DNA from: Candidatus Pantoea edessiphila
GTDB taxonomy: Bacteria; Pseudomonadota; Gammaproteobacteria; Enterobacterales; Enterobacteriaceae
DNA length: 64,000 nucleotides
Reading direction: 5' to 3'
Assembly (NCBI RefSeq): GCF_002933355.1
Contig: NZ_PDKU01000004.1
Coordinates: 1-64,000, forward strand
Shown: piece after piece, positions 31,848 to 44,840 of the stretch
Layout: each line of letters begins with the position of its first letter
Position numbering within the stretch: position 1 is the stretch's first letter
Notes under the pieces: generated by a model
Database searches by the model: none
The model's input: the letters and a program-made list of their open reading frames with translations, nothing else
What the model was told of the DNA's origin: nothing
Made by a program: the position numbers and the translations under genes

Positions 31848-33640
31848 TAGTAAACGTCTCGTTGATACCGGTGTTCAATACGTAATTTATTTAGAAAATC
31901 TTCAGCTTTTTCAATATTTATTTGACCATATCTAATAATAATTTCTAATAATGCTTTCTCAACATCTTTTGCCATACTATTCGCATTTCCACACACATAA
32001 ATATGTGCACCTTCTTGAATCCAATTCCATATTTTAACTCCGTTAGTGCGAATTTTATCTTGAATATAAACTTTTTCAAATTGATCTCTTGACCATGCTA
32101 AACTAATTTTATTTAAAAGACCTTTTCTTGTGTAATCTTGCCATTCTATTTGATATAAAAAATCTTCTCTAAAGCTATGATTTCCAAAAAACAACCAATT
32201 TTTACCTGAAGCATTATCGTAATCACGTTGTTGCATAAATGAACGAAACGGAGCGATACCAGTTCCAGTACATATCATAATTATTGGTAATGTTTTGTCT
32301 ATAGGTAAACGAAAATTATCATTATTTTGAACAAATATAGGTATATTATCTTCTTCTATACAATTAGATAACCAAGTGGATGCACCACCACCACGACAAT
32401 AATTATCAATACTGAAAGTAACTACATTAACTGTAATATGTATTTCATTTCTCATTTCAGATTGAGAAGAAGCAATTGAATAAAATCTAGGTGTTAATGG
32501 ACGTAATAAGCTAATTAATTGTTCTGCAGTTAACTGATTAGGAGCTAAACGAATCATATCAACAATAGGATAATTATTAACATATTTTTGTAACTTATAT
32601 TTATCATTGATAATAGACAATAAATGTTTATTCTTTGATAAGAAAGCGTATTTTTCAACTATTTTACTGCTATTTTTTGTTAGTTCAAAATATTTTTTTA
32701 GCGCTTTTTTTATTGATATGTTTTTACCATAAATGCTAATTAATTCATTATCATGTAATTTAACTAGATTTAACATTTCATTAATCAAATTATCATTGTT
32801 TTCATACCATACACCAACTGCATCACCTGGTTTATAAACCATTTTTGAGTTACTGATATCAATTTCAATATGACGCACATCCTTTCTTGAATTTTTACCA
32901 GTAATTTTTTGATTTAATAAACAAACTGCATTGAAAGGATTGTTCTTATGATAACTAGAAACATAATCTTTATTTATTATATTTTCTACATTTGTTTTGT
33001 CTTGCTGTATTAATGAAGTTTTTATGTGAATTTTAAGAGTTTTTATTAATGTATTATACCAAATTTTTATTTGATTATCGTAGTTAATATCGGCATCAAA
33101 TCTATTTAATAAACGTTTCGCTCCTAATTCATATAGTCTGTTATCAACATCTTTACCTGCTTGATTAAAGAATTCATAAGAACTATCTCCCAAACCAAAT
33201 ACTGCAAATAAAGTATCAGTCATGTTTGGTGCTCGTTTTGACATCAAAAATTTATATAAGGCAATTGATTCTTCAGGAGGTTCTCCTTCACCTTGAGTAG
33301 ATATTATTATCAATAAAATTTTTTCTTGATCAATATTTTTAAATTTATAATTAGCTGCATTAACTAATTTTACATTAAATTTAATTAATTGAAATTTTTC
33401 AAAAATCCATTTTGCTATACGGCTAGCATTACCAGTTTGTGATGCAGATATAATTGTTATTACAGGTGATTCTTCTTTACATATATTATTTTGTGTCTCT
33501 TGGTTAATTATACCCCAGAGATAACCTGATACCCATAGTAATTGATCTTTTGATAATTTGTTTATAACTAAATTTAATTTGTCTAATTGTTCCAAAGTTA
33601 TTGGAATTTTAATACTTGAAAAGGATGGTCGATTATTCAT
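31847..33640 (-). CDS. cysJ: Sulfite reductase flavoprotein alpha subunit
   Basis: Passes electrons from NADPH through FAD and FMN to CysI. Flavodoxin domain (about 50-200: [30 protein letters not shown]), then the ferredoxin-reductase-like part ([17 protein letters not shown]-terminus). The usual NADPH-site [10 protein letters not shown] reads [10 protein letters not shown], a small departure. ATG 33640 aligns best with E. coli (about 597 residues against 599); ATG 33676 would add twelve residues. Neither has a good ribosome site. First gene of cysJ-I-H, divergent from queD. Confidence 0.93.
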   Translation of the reverse strand: MNNRPSFSSIKIPITLEQLDKLNLVINKLSKDQLLWVSGYLWGIINQETQNNICKEESPVITIISASQTGNASRIAKWIFEKFQLIKFNVKLVNAANYKFKNIDQEKILLIIISTQGEGEPPEESIALYKFLMSKRAPNMTDTLFAVFGLGDSSYEFFNQAGKDVDNRLYELGAKRLLNRFDADINYDNQIKIWYNTLIKTLKIHIKTSLIQQDKTNVENIINKDYVSSYHKNNPFNAVCLLNQKITGKNSRKDVRHIEIDISNSKMVYKPGDAVGVWYENNDNLINEMLNLVKLHDNELISIYGKNISIKKALKKYFELTKNSSKIVEKYAFLSKNKHLLSIINDKYKLQKYVNNYPIVDMIRLAPNQLTAEQLISLLRPLTPRFYSIASSQSEMRNEIHITVNVVTFSIDNYCRGGGASTWLSNCIEEDNIPIFVQNNDNFRLPIDKTLPIIMICTGTGIAPFRSFMQQRDYDNASGKNWLFFGNHSFREDFLYQIEWQDYTRKGLLNKISLAWSRDQFEKVYIQDKIRTNGVKIWNWIQEGAHIYVCGNANSMAKDVEKALLEIIIRYGQINIEKAEDFLNKLRIEHRYQRDVY

Positions 33641-33873
33641 CAGATTAAAATTTTTTAATACATTTGAATACAACATTTATGTAATAAATTAAAAATTATC
33701 AAACTATAATTGCACAATGAAATAAACATTAAATATATTAAATAACTAATAATTTAAAATATTTATTTCGAATTTTTAGGTATTATAGGTTATAATTGTA
33801 TCTAGTTTTTAATAAATAAAAATTTTTAGTCTTAATTTTGAAATAACAGTTACTTATTAAGTAAGTATTATAT

Positions 33874-34233
33874 ATGCCAATAACTTTGTTTAAAAAATTT
33901 AAATTTGAAGCAGCACATTTTTTACCTAATGTACCATTAGATCATAAATGTAGTAAATTACATGGTCATTCATTTTTAGTTCAGCTGGAAATAACTGGTG
34001 AGATAAATGAACATAGTGGTTGGGTAATAGACTTTTCTAAAATACAGGATGCATTTAAACCAATTTATAATTGTCTTGACCATAGTTGCCTCAATGAAAT
34101 TTCAGGATTAGAAAACCCAACTAGTGAATTGTTAGCAAAATGGATCTGGAATCAAGTAAAACCAAATTTACCTCTTTTAAGTTCAGTGATAATATATGAA
34201 ACTTGTACATCAGGATGTGTATATAAAGGATAG
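33874..34233 (+). CDS. queD: 6-carboxy-5,6,7,8-tetrahydropterin synthase
   Basis: First dedicated step of queuosine synthesis, from dihydroneopterin triphosphate. It has 119 residues (E. coli 121). Zinc histidines and the catalytic cysteine lie in FEAAHFLP and [11 protein letters not shown]; the C-terminal ETCTSGCVY is also conserved. No clear ribosome site is seen before the ATG. Next to queE, with queF 4 kb away, so assignment to queuosine rather than biopterin is secure. Confidence 0.94.
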   Translation: MPITLFKKFKFEAAHFLPNVPLDHKCSKLHGHSFLVQLEITGEINEHSGWVIDFSKIQDAFKPIYNCLDHSCLNEISGLENPTSELLAKWIWNQVKPNLPLLSSVIIYETCTSGCVYKG

Positions 34234-34293
34234 AAATTATATGATATAAAAATAATATAAATAAAAAGATAACCTAATCATTTTAATGATTAT

Positions 34294-34965
34294 TTATCTG
34301 ATATTTAAATATCTATGTATTTGAATAGATAATTTCCAATTGCGAGCTAAGCAATTTTTGATACAGATATTAGTTGCAATACTATTACAACTAATAGGTT
34401 GTAGAGAAATGATACGTTTTTTATCATCATTAATGTTTAATAGTAATTTATCTAAAATTTCAATATCGAGTTCACTATTTACTAAATATTTAATTTCATC
34501 AGATCTAATTAGTGATTTCATTAATGTCTTGTTATCACTTTTAAGGTCTAGTTTTGGTGAAACTGTTACCCATGTTTTTTCTGAACAATTAATTGCATAA
34601 GTACCACTGGTTTCTAACTGACAGTAAAAGCCGTTTTTTTCTAAAAAAATTGTTAAAGGACGGAGATCATGCATTGAAGGTTCCCCTCCAGTAATAACTA
34701 TATGATTGGCATTCCATTCTTTTTGTACAATTGTACTTAAAACGGTCATACAATCTAAATAACTCCAAATATTACTTACCTTACTTTTCAGTAAGATATC
34801 TTTTAATAAACCCATTTTATTTGATAATTGTTTCCATGTATATTTAGTATCACACCATTGACAACCTACAGAACATCCTTGAAATCGAATAAAGATAGCT
34901 GGAACGCCAGAATAAAAACCTTCTCCTTGTAGACTATGAAATATTTCATTAATTGGATAAAGCAT
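34294..34965 (-). CDS. queE: 7-carboxy-7-deazaguanine synthase
   Basis: Radical SAM enzyme that turns the QueD product into 7-carboxy-7-deazaguanine. It has 223 residues (E. coli 223). The cluster motif is C-x3-C-x2-C in QGCSVGCQWCDTKYTW near residue 30. VITGGEPS and the C-terminal ISLQPIS and NWKLSIQIHRYLNI match E. coli. Convergent with queD. TTA/TTT-rich codon use is as in its neighbours. Confidence 0.95.
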   Translation of the reverse strand: MLYPINEIFHSLQGEGFYSGVPAIFIRFQGCSVGCQWCDTKYTWKQLSNKMGLLKDILLKSKVSNIWSYLDCMTVLSTIVQKEWNANHIVITGGEPSMHDLRPLTIFLEKNGFYCQLETSGTYAINCSEKTWVTVSPKLDLKSDNKTLMKSLIRSDEIKYLVNSELDIEILDKLLLNINDDKKRIISLQPISCNSIATNICIKNCLARNWKLSIQIHRYLNIR

Positions 34966-35083
34966 ATTGTATTTTATCGACCTATTGAATAATCAACTTA
35001 TTAACCAATATTAAATATACATTTTAATATTAGTTAATTCCATATTTAGAATAATTATCAGAATAATATTAAATTGAATTCTG

Positions 35084-36370
35084 TTATCTAATATTTAGTC
35101 TATTTAAAATATGATCATTATAATTCAATCTTTCTTCAATACGAATTAACCGATTATATTTAGCTACACGTTCAGAACGGCTTAAGGATCCAGTTTTAAT
35201 TTGACCTGCTGCTGTACCTACAGCTAAATCAGAAATTGTCGTATCTTCAGTTTCACCTGAACGATGAGATATTATTGTACTATAACCTGCATCTTTTGCC
35301 ATTTTAATAGCTGTTAAAGTTTCAGTTAATGAACCAATTTGGTTATATTTTATTAGTATAGAGTTAACAATACCTTCATTTATACCTTTTCTAAGCATTT
35401 TTGTATTAGTAACAAATAAATCATCACCTACTAACTGAATTTTATTTCCTAAAATTTTAGTTTGATAAGCAAAACCTTTCCAATCAGATTCATCCAATCC
35501 ATCTTCAATAGAAGTTATAGGATATTTTTCAGTAAGTTCTCTTAAAAATTTAGTAAAATTTTTTGAATTAAATGTTTTATTTTCTCCTTTAAGCCAATAA
35601 TAACCTTTATTATATAATTCAGAAGCTGCACAATCTATAGCTAAAGTAATATCCTTACCTAATTTATAATCAGTTAATGATATTGCTTCACTTATAAATT
35701 CTAAAGCTTCTGTATTTGATTTTAAATTAGGTGAATAACCTCCTTCATCTCCTACGTTTGTACTCATACCTTTATTTCTTAAAACGATAAATAAATTATG
35801 AAATATTTCTGATCCCATGCGTATAGCTTCTTTAATATTTTCAGCGCTTACTGGTTGAATCATAAACTCTTGTATATCAACATTATTATCAGCATGTTTA
35901 CCACCATTAATTATATTTATCATTGGTAATGGCATAGAATATTTTTTTGGAGTACTATTTAGCTCTGCAATATGTTCATAAAGCCATAAACCTTTTGAAA
36001 CAGCAGCAGCTTTAGCAGTAGCTAATGAAACAGCTAAAATAGAATTTGCACCAAGATTAGATTTATTTTCTGTTCCATCTAAATTAATCATGATGTTATC
36101 AATATTTTCTTGATTTGTAGCATCTTTATGTTTTATTGCTTGTTTTATGACAGTATTAATTAAATTAACAGCTTTACAGACACCTTTTCCAAAAAAACGG
36201 GATTTATCCATATCACGTAATTCTATTGCTTCAAGAGATCCTGTAGACGCACCTGATGGAACTGATGCTATACCTATAGAACCTTTTTCTAAATGTACTT
36301 CTGCTTCTACAGTAGGATTACCACGTGAATCTATAATTTCACGACCAATTATATTTGTTATTTTAGACAT
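35084..36370 (-). CDS. eno: Enolase
   Basis: Interconverts 2-phosphoglycerate and phosphoenolpyruvate. It has 428 residues (E. coli 432). Conserved segments include [64 protein letters not shown], the catalytic lysine in ILIKYNQIG and [12 protein letters not shown] 36370 is chosen (MSKI start; AAGGAAAA upstream) over an in-frame codon 18 bases earlier. It lies 39 bases after pyrG, as the downstream gene of the pair, as in E. coli. It supplies phosphoenolpyruvate to AroF. Confidence 0.97.
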   Translation of the reverse strand: MSKITNIIGREIIDSRGNPTVEAEVHLEKGSIGIASVPSGASTGSLEAIELRDMDKSRFFGKGVCKAVNLINTVIKQAIKHKDATNQENIDNIMINLDGTENKSNLGANSILAVSLATAKAAAVSKGLWLYEHIAELNSTPKKYSMPLPMINIINGGKHADNNVDIQEFMIQPVSAENIKEAIRMGSEIFHNLFIVLRNKGMSTNVGDEGGYSPNLKSNTEALEFISEAISLTDYKLGKDITLAIDCAASELYNKGYYWLKGENKTFNSKNFTKFLRELTEKYPITSIEDGLDESDWKGFAYQTKILGNKIQLVGDDLFVTNTKMLRKGINEGIVNSILIKYNQIGSLTETLTAIKMAKDAGYSTIISHRSGETEDTTISDLAVGTAAGQIKTGSLSRSERVAKYNRLIRIEERLNYNDHILNRLNIR

Positions 36371-36409
36371 TAAAATTTTCCTTGACATAAAAAAATTGCA
36401 ATATTTTTA

Positions 36410-38506
<2,097 letters not shown>

Positions 38507-39349
38507 ATGATTGTAAACAAAAATAATACAACAATGGATACAATATTGTTAAGTAAAAATACAATTTATACTAGTAAATATAATAACATACTTAAGACAA
38601 TAGCTCGTAGTGCACATCGTAAAATTATTGGTCTAACCGACAACAATTTACCATTTTTTGGTAATGATATATGGACATTATATGAATTATCCTGGTTAAA
38701 CAATAAAGGACTACCACAAGTAAGCATAGGAAAATTAATATTTAATTATGATAGCAAAAATCTGATTGAATCAAAAAGTTTAAAATTATATCTTCATAGT
38801 TTTATGCAAATTAAATTTAATAGTTGGAATGATGTACGTTATGTTATAGAACGTGATTTAAGCATGTGTACAGAAAGTAAAGTTTATTTGTCATTATTTC
38901 GTTTAAATGAAATAAAAGTTCAATCAATAAATCATTTCAACGGTCATTGTATTGATGAACAAGATATAGAGATAAATGATTATCATGTAAATCCTAATTA
39001 CTTGTCAAAAGCAATAAGTACAAAAATAGTTAAAGAAACATTAGTTAGTCACTTATTCAAGTCTAATTGTCCCCTTACTAATCAGCCTGATTGGGGATCT
39101 ATTATGATTTATTATAAAGGATTTAGCATTAACTATGAGTTACTCCTGCGATATCTTATTTCATTTCGTAATCATAATGAATTTCATGAACAGTGTATTG
39201 AAAGAATATTTAATGACATATCAAATTTCTGTAATCCTAAAGAACTAACTGTTTATGCAAGATATACACGTAGAGGAGGCATTGATATAAATCCTTGGCG
39301 TAGTAACATACCTTTTTCTCCAACTTGTTTACGTTTAGTCCGTCAGTAA
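38507..39349 (+). CDS. queF: NADPH-dependent 7-cyano-7-deazaguanine reductase
   Basis: Reduces preQ0 to preQ1, the base inserted into tRNA by Tgt. It has 280 residues (E. coli 282), of the two-domain YqcD/type II form. The catalytic cysteine lies in [17 protein letters not shown], and [21 protein letters not shown] and [17 protein letters not shown] are conserved. A good AGGAG precedes the ATG. It completes a queD-queE-queF set in the window; queC and folE would be needed elsewhere. Confidence 0.96.
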   Translation: MIVNKNNTTMDTILLSKNTIYTSKYNNILKTIARSAHRKIIGLTDNNLPFFGNDIWTLYELSWLNNKGLPQVSIGKLIFNYDSKNLIESKSLKLYLHSFMQIKFNSWNDVRYVIERDLSMCTESKVYLSLFRLNEIKVQSINHFNGHCIDEQDIEINDYHVNPNYLSKAISTKIVKETLVSHLFKSNCPLTNQPDWGSIMIYYKGFSINYELLLRYLISFRNHNEFHEQCIERIFNDISNFCNPKELTVYARYTRRGGIDINPWRSNIPFSPTCLRLVRQ

Positions 39350-39584
39350 CAGATAATAATATCTGTATTTTTACAATCAAAAAATGAATAAAATTATAAT
39401 TACTATTTACAAATACTTCTATGTTTATAGAAAATAAAAACATGAATTCTTGAAATTAATTGACTAATTATATTGAAATGTAATCATTATAGTTTTATAA
39501 TGTTTTTTTATTTGTTAGTTTATTGTTTATTGATATAACACTGTATTAAAAGCAGTAAATCGGTAGATATATAATATCAAAAAT

Positions 39585-39613
39585 TTGCAATAAAACTTAA
39601 CAATAAGTATAAT
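39585..39613 (+). promoter_or_regulatory. Promoter of tRNA-fMet
   Basis: -35 TTGCAA (39585-39590), a spacer of exactly 17 bases and a perfect -10 TATAAT (39608-39613), seven bases before the tRNA 5' end. This is the best sigma-70 promoter in the window. The close spacing means transcription starts at or just before the mature tRNA end. Confidence 0.8.
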
Positions 39614-39620
39614 GTTATAC

Positions 39621-39697
<77 letters not shown>

Positions 39698-39887
39698 ATA
39701 TTAGTATTTATATAAGATTATTTTATTATTTTTTATAGATAATAACCCACTTACGCTTTTTTAATTTTCAAAAAATTTCTATTATAATCCTAAACAAAAT
39801 ATAATATTAAATCAAATTATTATTTCAGTAATGCTAAAAAATTAGATATTGAAGTAATATTATGTTTTGGTATAAAAAGGTTAATTT

Positions 39888-41210
39888 GTGAAGAAACGTG
39901 GTACTGAAGTAGTTCGTAGTCTTCGTCATACAGTTCCCTATATTAATACTCATAGAGGCAAAATATTTGTTATTATGCTTAGTGGAGAAGCGATTTCTCA
40001 TAGTAATTTCTATAATATCATTAATGATATTGGTTTAATTCATAGTCTTGGCATCCGTTTAGTTTTGGTTTATGGTGCACGTCCACAAATAGATTCATGT
40101 ATGTTGGAACATAACATTAAGCCAATTTATCATAAATTTACTCGAATTACCGATAAAAAATCTCTTGAAATAGTAAAAAAAGCTGCAGGACGTCTTCAAC
40201 TTGATATTACTTCTCTTTTATCAATGTCGTTAAATAATACACCTCTGCATGGAGCTAATATTAACGTTGTTAGCGGAAATTTTATTACTGCTCAACCATT
40301 GGGTATAGACGACGGTATAGATTATTGTCATGGTGGGAAAATTCGTCGTATTGATGATAAAGCAATTAAACATCAACTTGACAATAATACAATTGTTTTA
40401 TTAGGACCTGTAGCAGTTTCTGTCACTGGAGAAAGTTTTAATTTAAATTCGGAAGAAATTGCTATCCAATTAGCTATCAAACTGAAAGCAGAAAAAATGA
40501 TTGGATTTTGTTCTGAACAAGGAATTATCAAGAATAATGGTAATACTGTTTCTGAATTATTTCCAAAAAATGCTCAATTATATATAGATAAAAGTAATTG
40601 TTTATTAGAAACAACGCGTTTTTTGAGCGGTGCAATTCAAGCATGTCGTAGTGGAGTTCATCGTTGTCACTTAATTAGTTATCAAGAAGATGGTGCATTA
40701 TTACAAGAATTATTTTCACGTGATGGTATTGGTACACAAATTGTTATGGAATCAGCAGATCAAATTAGGCAAGCTACTATTAATGATATTGGAGGAATAT
40801 TAGAATTGATTCATCCACTTGAAAAACAAGGAATTTTAGTTAGAAGATCTCGAGAGCAATTGGAAATAGAAATTGATAAATTTATAATTATTAAGAGAGA
40901 TAGTTTAACTATTGCTTGTGTAGCATTATATCCTTTCATCGATGATGATATAGGCGAAATGGCCTGTTTAGCAGTACATCCAGATTATCGAAATTCATCT
41001 CTTGGTGAAATACTATTACAACATGTAGAATTACAAGCTTATAAAAAGGGATTAAAAAAAATATTTGTTTTGACTACTAGAAGTATTCATTGGTTTCAAG
41101 AGCGTGGTTTTGAACCAGTAGGTGTTGAATGTTTACCTAAAAGTAAAAAAGAAATGTATAATTATAAAAGACGTTCGAAAGTTCTTATTAAATATTTAAC
41201 CAATAATTAA
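39888..41210 (+). CDS. argA: N-acetylglutamate synthase
   Basis: Acetylates glutamate, the first step of arginine synthesis. It has 440 residues (E. coli 443). N-terminal amino-acid-kinase-like domain ([30 protein letters not shown]), then a GNAT acetyltransferase domain ([41 protein letters not shown]). The start is GTG 39888 with AAGG upstream. The kinase-like domain binds arginine for feedback in E. coli; I see no disruption. No other arg gene is in the window, so whether the pathway is complete cannot be judged. Confidence 0.95.
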   Translation: MKKRGTEVVRSLRHTVPYINTHRGKIFVIMLSGEAISHSNFYNIINDIGLIHSLGIRLVLVYGARPQIDSCMLEHNIKPIYHKFTRITDKKSLEIVKKAAGRLQLDITSLLSMSLNNTPLHGANINVVSGNFITAQPLGIDDGIDYCHGGKIRRIDDKAIKHQLDNNTIVLLGPVAVSVTGESFNLNSEEIAIQLAIKLKAEKMIGFCSEQGIIKNNGNTVSELFPKNAQLYIDKSNCLLETTRFLSGAIQACRSGVHRCHLISYQEDGALLQELFSRDGIGTQIVMESADQIRQATINDIGGILELIHPLEKQGILVRRSREQLEIEIDKFIIIKRDSLTIACVALYPFIDDDIGEMACLAVHPDYRNSSLGEILLQHVELQAYKKGLKKIFVLTTRSIHWFQERGFEPVGVECLPKSKKEMYNYKRRSKVLIKYLTNN

Positions 41211-41272
41211 AATTACTATAAAATAAACATATGTATTAATATTTATCTTAATCATTTAAATTAATAAATAAT

Positions 41273-44200
41273 TCATTGTTTCTTCTTACCAATTAATACA
41301 TCTAGTTTTTCAATTATAGTATTACTAGGATATATATTTAGTATTCCGTTATTAGACGATTCATTTATACCTCTTATAAATAAATAAAATATACCACCAA
41401 AATATTTCTCATAACTATAATCGTGTAATCTTTTTTTCAGATATCGATGAAATGCTAACGTACATAAATTATGTTGCATTGCAGAACTTCTATTAATGAT
41501 TTCATCTTCTAAAGATCTTAATTCGTAGCAATAGTTACTTTCACCTAAACAATTTAATTTATAATATAATAAATAATACTTACCATGCCAAAGAAATACT
41601 AAATCTATACAACCTGTAATAATTCCTTTTACTTGATTGCAATGAATTTTATCTTCATATTCAGATAACACGCACCCATTGTTTGTTGATGTATTAATAT
41701 TTAAAATAATTGAAGAGTTTCTAATAGGAAGAAAAAATTTCATATTTCTCATATGTTTTATATTTTTTATCTCTGCAAGATTTAATCCTTGTAAATTAAG
41801 TGGTTTATTCAATATTAAAGTTAGCCACGCATTTATAACTTCTAATAAAGACAGCGGTAAACCGTATTGATTTAATTTAGATTTAAGCCATTTTTGATTA
41901 ACATATTTATTTAAATCTATGGATGTAAATAAGTTATTCATAAATTGGTTAAATTTTAAATTATTTGGAAAATAATTATTTAATGATAATATTTCTTTTT
42001 TATTTTCTTGTTTTATGATATTTTGTTTTTGGTTTACCATATCTTCTATATCATTAAATGAAGATAAAGAAATATTAAAATTATTTAAAATTAACCAATC
42101 GTCAGAAATATTTCGACTCATTTTAAGACTATCTAATGTCATGTCAACATCAATTTTACTTTGTAAAGCTTCACCATAATTAGTATTAGTAGTGATTAAT
42201 TTAATATCTATTGGATTTAATTTCTTAATACGATCTATTAATTCGTTTAAATTAGTATTTTGATCACAATTTAATAGATAACCAAGTGCACTTTTATACA
42301 AATCATTAGAATCTTTTCTTTTATTTAATCCTTTTACAAAAGTTGCAATACCAATACTACAATGATATATAGATCTAGTCACTGCTACATACAAAAGACG
42401 TAAATCTTCACTAATTCTGTCTTGTTTTTTCATAGTCAGTTTTTTAATATTTTCTTCCGAAAAGATAATATAATTTTCACTAAAACTAACAGCAAAAGGT
42501 AACCATATTATAGGATATTGTAAACCTTTTGATTTATGTATGGTAATAATACGTATAAGGTTATGGTCTTCTTCTAAACGTAATTGTTCATCATCAATAT
42601 GGTTATTTAGATTATTTATTTGTTGTGAAAAAAATATTAAAAGATCATTTGGACCGATTAATGAATTAGATTTTACCTGCAATAATTCAATTATATGCAT
42701 TAAATTTGTTAATCTACGTTTACCATTATATGAAGCTAATATATTTTCAGCTATGTTATAATCTGAAATAATATTACGAAACATTGACATTATGCCATGT
42801 TTTTGCCATAGTTTTTTCCATGCAAAAAATTTCTTTATTAAAATATTTAATTCTATATTATCATTCATTAATAATTCAATATTCTTTGATTCAAATGAAA
42901 AAATAGAAGTTGCCAATGCCGTACGTATTAATCTATTTCTTATTGGATATTGTATTGCTTTTAGTAAATATAATAATTCACGTGCTTCTACAGTATTGTA
43001 AACACAAGTAGTATCAGAAAGATAAACCGATTCAATGCAAAATAAATTAAGTGCATTACGAATTAAACTAGCTTCATGACGATTACGTACTAGTACTACA
43101 ATATCAGAAGCCTGTAAAACACATAAATTATTATCTTTACTTAAAAAAGTATGTTGTTTATTTTTAGCTAATAACCAATGGTTTATATCAGCAGCACACT
43201 GTCTTGCTATATCTTGTTCATAGTCTATTAATTTTATATTTTTATTAGGATGTATCCAAAAACGCATTGCAGGATATTTTTTTTCATTAATAATAAGTTT
43301 TAATGTTTGATTATTAATAGCAGGTTTAATTGGGTAGAATGGAATTTCTGAAGACAAGAAAGGAAAGATTCTTTGTGAAAAAAGACAATTTACACTATTT
43401 ATCATTTCAAATGATGAACGCCAATTTACATCTAAAGTATAAACATCATTAATTTCATTACGCATATTAAAATAAGTAAATATATTGGCACCACGAAATG
43501 AATAAATTGCTTGTTTAGGATCACCAATAATTATTAATATTAGATTTGATTTTGTTGCATAAATTTTATGAAATATTCGATATTGTTGCGGATCTGTGTC
43601 TTGAAATTCATCAATTAATAAGACTGGAAAATAATTTCTAATATTATCTGCTAATAAATCACCATTAGGATGTTTCAATGCTTTATCTAAATTATATAAC
43701 AAATCATCAAAACTAAATAAACCTTGCAAATTTTTTTCTCTATCCATAGCATGAGTTATTTTAGTTAATGCTTCTGAAATAAAGACATATTTTAATGATG
43801 GAGGATCAATTAAAAGTTCATCTATCAATTGAAATAATTTAAAATTAATTGGTTTATCTATTTTATTTTCTTTATTAATTTCAGAATATCTAAATCTTAA
43901 TAACTCATTGGGTATTTGATAATCTATAGTTAAGGTATTAGCCCACACCGTTATTTTATTAATCCAATTATTTAAATTTTTATTATTATAAACACGCTTG
44001 TTAATTTTAAAAGCATTAATAATTTTTGGTATATCCTTATGTAAGGATATCCATATATTTTTTATTGAGTTAATATTAGATAAATTCTTAATGTGTTTTG
44101 AATTTAAATTGTCATCATCTAAAGATAAATATCTTATCTTTCTTTGAAAGAAAGGGTATAAAGTAAATAAAAAATCTTCTGCATTTTTCCATTCATTTAG

Positions 44201-44752
44201 AATTATTTTAGCTATATCCATTGACACAGAACAAAAAAATTTCTGCCAAAAATCTGAAGTAAGTTTTTTTAATAGTATATATTCATCAGATAATATTTCA
44301 TTTTTAAATAATGTATTCAAATCATAAACAAAAGATTTTATTATCTTTCTACAAAACCCGTGCATTGTATAAATAGCTGCATTACTAATATTTTGTTCTG
44401 CAAACAATAGTCTCTCGATAGCTTTATGCCTATCTTGGATCTGTTCGATTAATAATTGATGCATAGGATTAGAACTTTCACCACGTATACAACTTAAACG
44501 TAACTGATGAATATCATTACTAATACGATTACGTAATTCAATTGTAGCTACTTCAGTAAAAGTTACTACTAGAATTTCTTCTATAGAAAAAGGTCGATAG
44601 TATTCATGGTCACCTTTTAGTCCCAATAATAATCTTAAATATAATAAACTAATCGTAAAAGTTTTACCTGTTCCAGCTGAAGCTTCAATAAGTATATTAC
44701 CTTGTAGAGGAACTGTTATAGGATTTAATATTTTAATATCTAATTTATTCAT
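41273..44752 (-). CDS. recB: RecB helicase subunit with degenerate nuclease site
   Basis: Subunit of the RecBC(D) double-strand-break repair enzyme: a 3'-5' helicase that loads RecA. It has 1159 residues (E. coli 1180). Superfamily 1 motifs are intact: ASAGTGKTF, LIDEFQDTD, GDPKQAIYSFRGAN, NWRSS, HKSKGLQYP and LYVAVTRS. In the C-terminal nuclease domain the spacing matches E. coli exactly, but residues equivalent to His956, Asp1080 and Tyr1114 are Asn939, Tyr1063 and Cys1097 (FMNNLF, LLYYKLN, QHNLC). Asp1050, Lys1065 and Gln1093 remain. recD is missing between recB and argA, and ptrA between recC and recB. Confidence 0.95.
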   Translation of the reverse strand: MNKLDIKILNPITVPLQGNILIEASAGTGKTFTISLLYLRLLLGLKGDHEYYRPFSIEEILVVTFTEVATIELRNRISNDIHQLRLSCIRGESSNPMHQLLIEQIQDRHKAIERLLFAEQNISNAAIYTMHGFCRKIIKSFVYDLNTLFKNEILSDEYILLKKLTSDFWQKFFCSVSMDIAKIILNEWKNAEDFLFTLYPFFQRKIRYLSLDDDNLNSKHIKNLSNINSIKNIWISLHKDIPKIINAFKINKRVYNNKNLNNWINKITVWANTLTIDYQIPNELLRFRYSEINKENKIDKPINFKLFQLIDELLIDPPSLKYVFISEALTKITHAMDREKNLQGLFSFDDLLYNLDKALKHPNGDLLADNIRNYFPVLLIDEFQDTDPQQYRIFHKIYATKSNLILIIIGDPKQAIYSFRGANIFTYFNMRNEINDVYTLDVNWRSSFEMINSVNCLFSQRIFPFLSSEIPFYPIKPAINNQTLKLIINEKKYPAMRFWIHPNKNIKLIDYEQDIARQCAADINHWLLAKNKQHTFLSKDNNLCVLQASDIVVLVRNRHEASLIRNALNLFCIESVYLSDTTCVYNTVEARELLYLLKAIQYPIRNRLIRTALATSIFSFESKNIELLMNDNIELNILIKKFFAWKKLWQKHGIMSMFRNIISDYNIAENILASYNGKRRLTNLMHIIELLQVKSNSLIGPNDLLIFFSQQINNLNNHIDDEQLRLEEDHNLIRIITIHKSKGLQYPIIWLPFAVSFSENYIIFSEENIKKLTMKKQDRISEDLRLLYVAVTRSIYHCSIGIATFVKGLNKRKDSNDLYKSALGYLLNCDQNTNLNELIDRIKKLNPIDIKLITTNTNYGEALQSKIDVDMTLDSLKMSRNISDDWLILNNFNISLSSFNDIEDMVNQKQNIIKQENKKEILSLNNYFPNNLKFNQFMNNLFTSIDLNKYVNQKWLKSKLNQYGLPLSLLEVINAWLTLILNKPLNLQGLNLAEIKNIKHMRNMKFFLPIRNSSIILNINTSTNNGCVLSEYEDKIHCNQVKGIITGCIDLVFLWHGKYYLLYYKLNCLGESNYCYELRSLEDEIINRSSAMQHNLCTLAFHRYLKKRLHDYSYEKYFGGIFYLFIRGINESSNNGILNIYPSNTIIEKLDVLIGKKKQ

Positions 44753-44840
44753 TTTTTATTTTATTACATAATAATATTTTTACAAAAAATCATGTGTCAA
44801 TGATAAGATACTAATATATAAAGTTATATATTTTTGCTTT

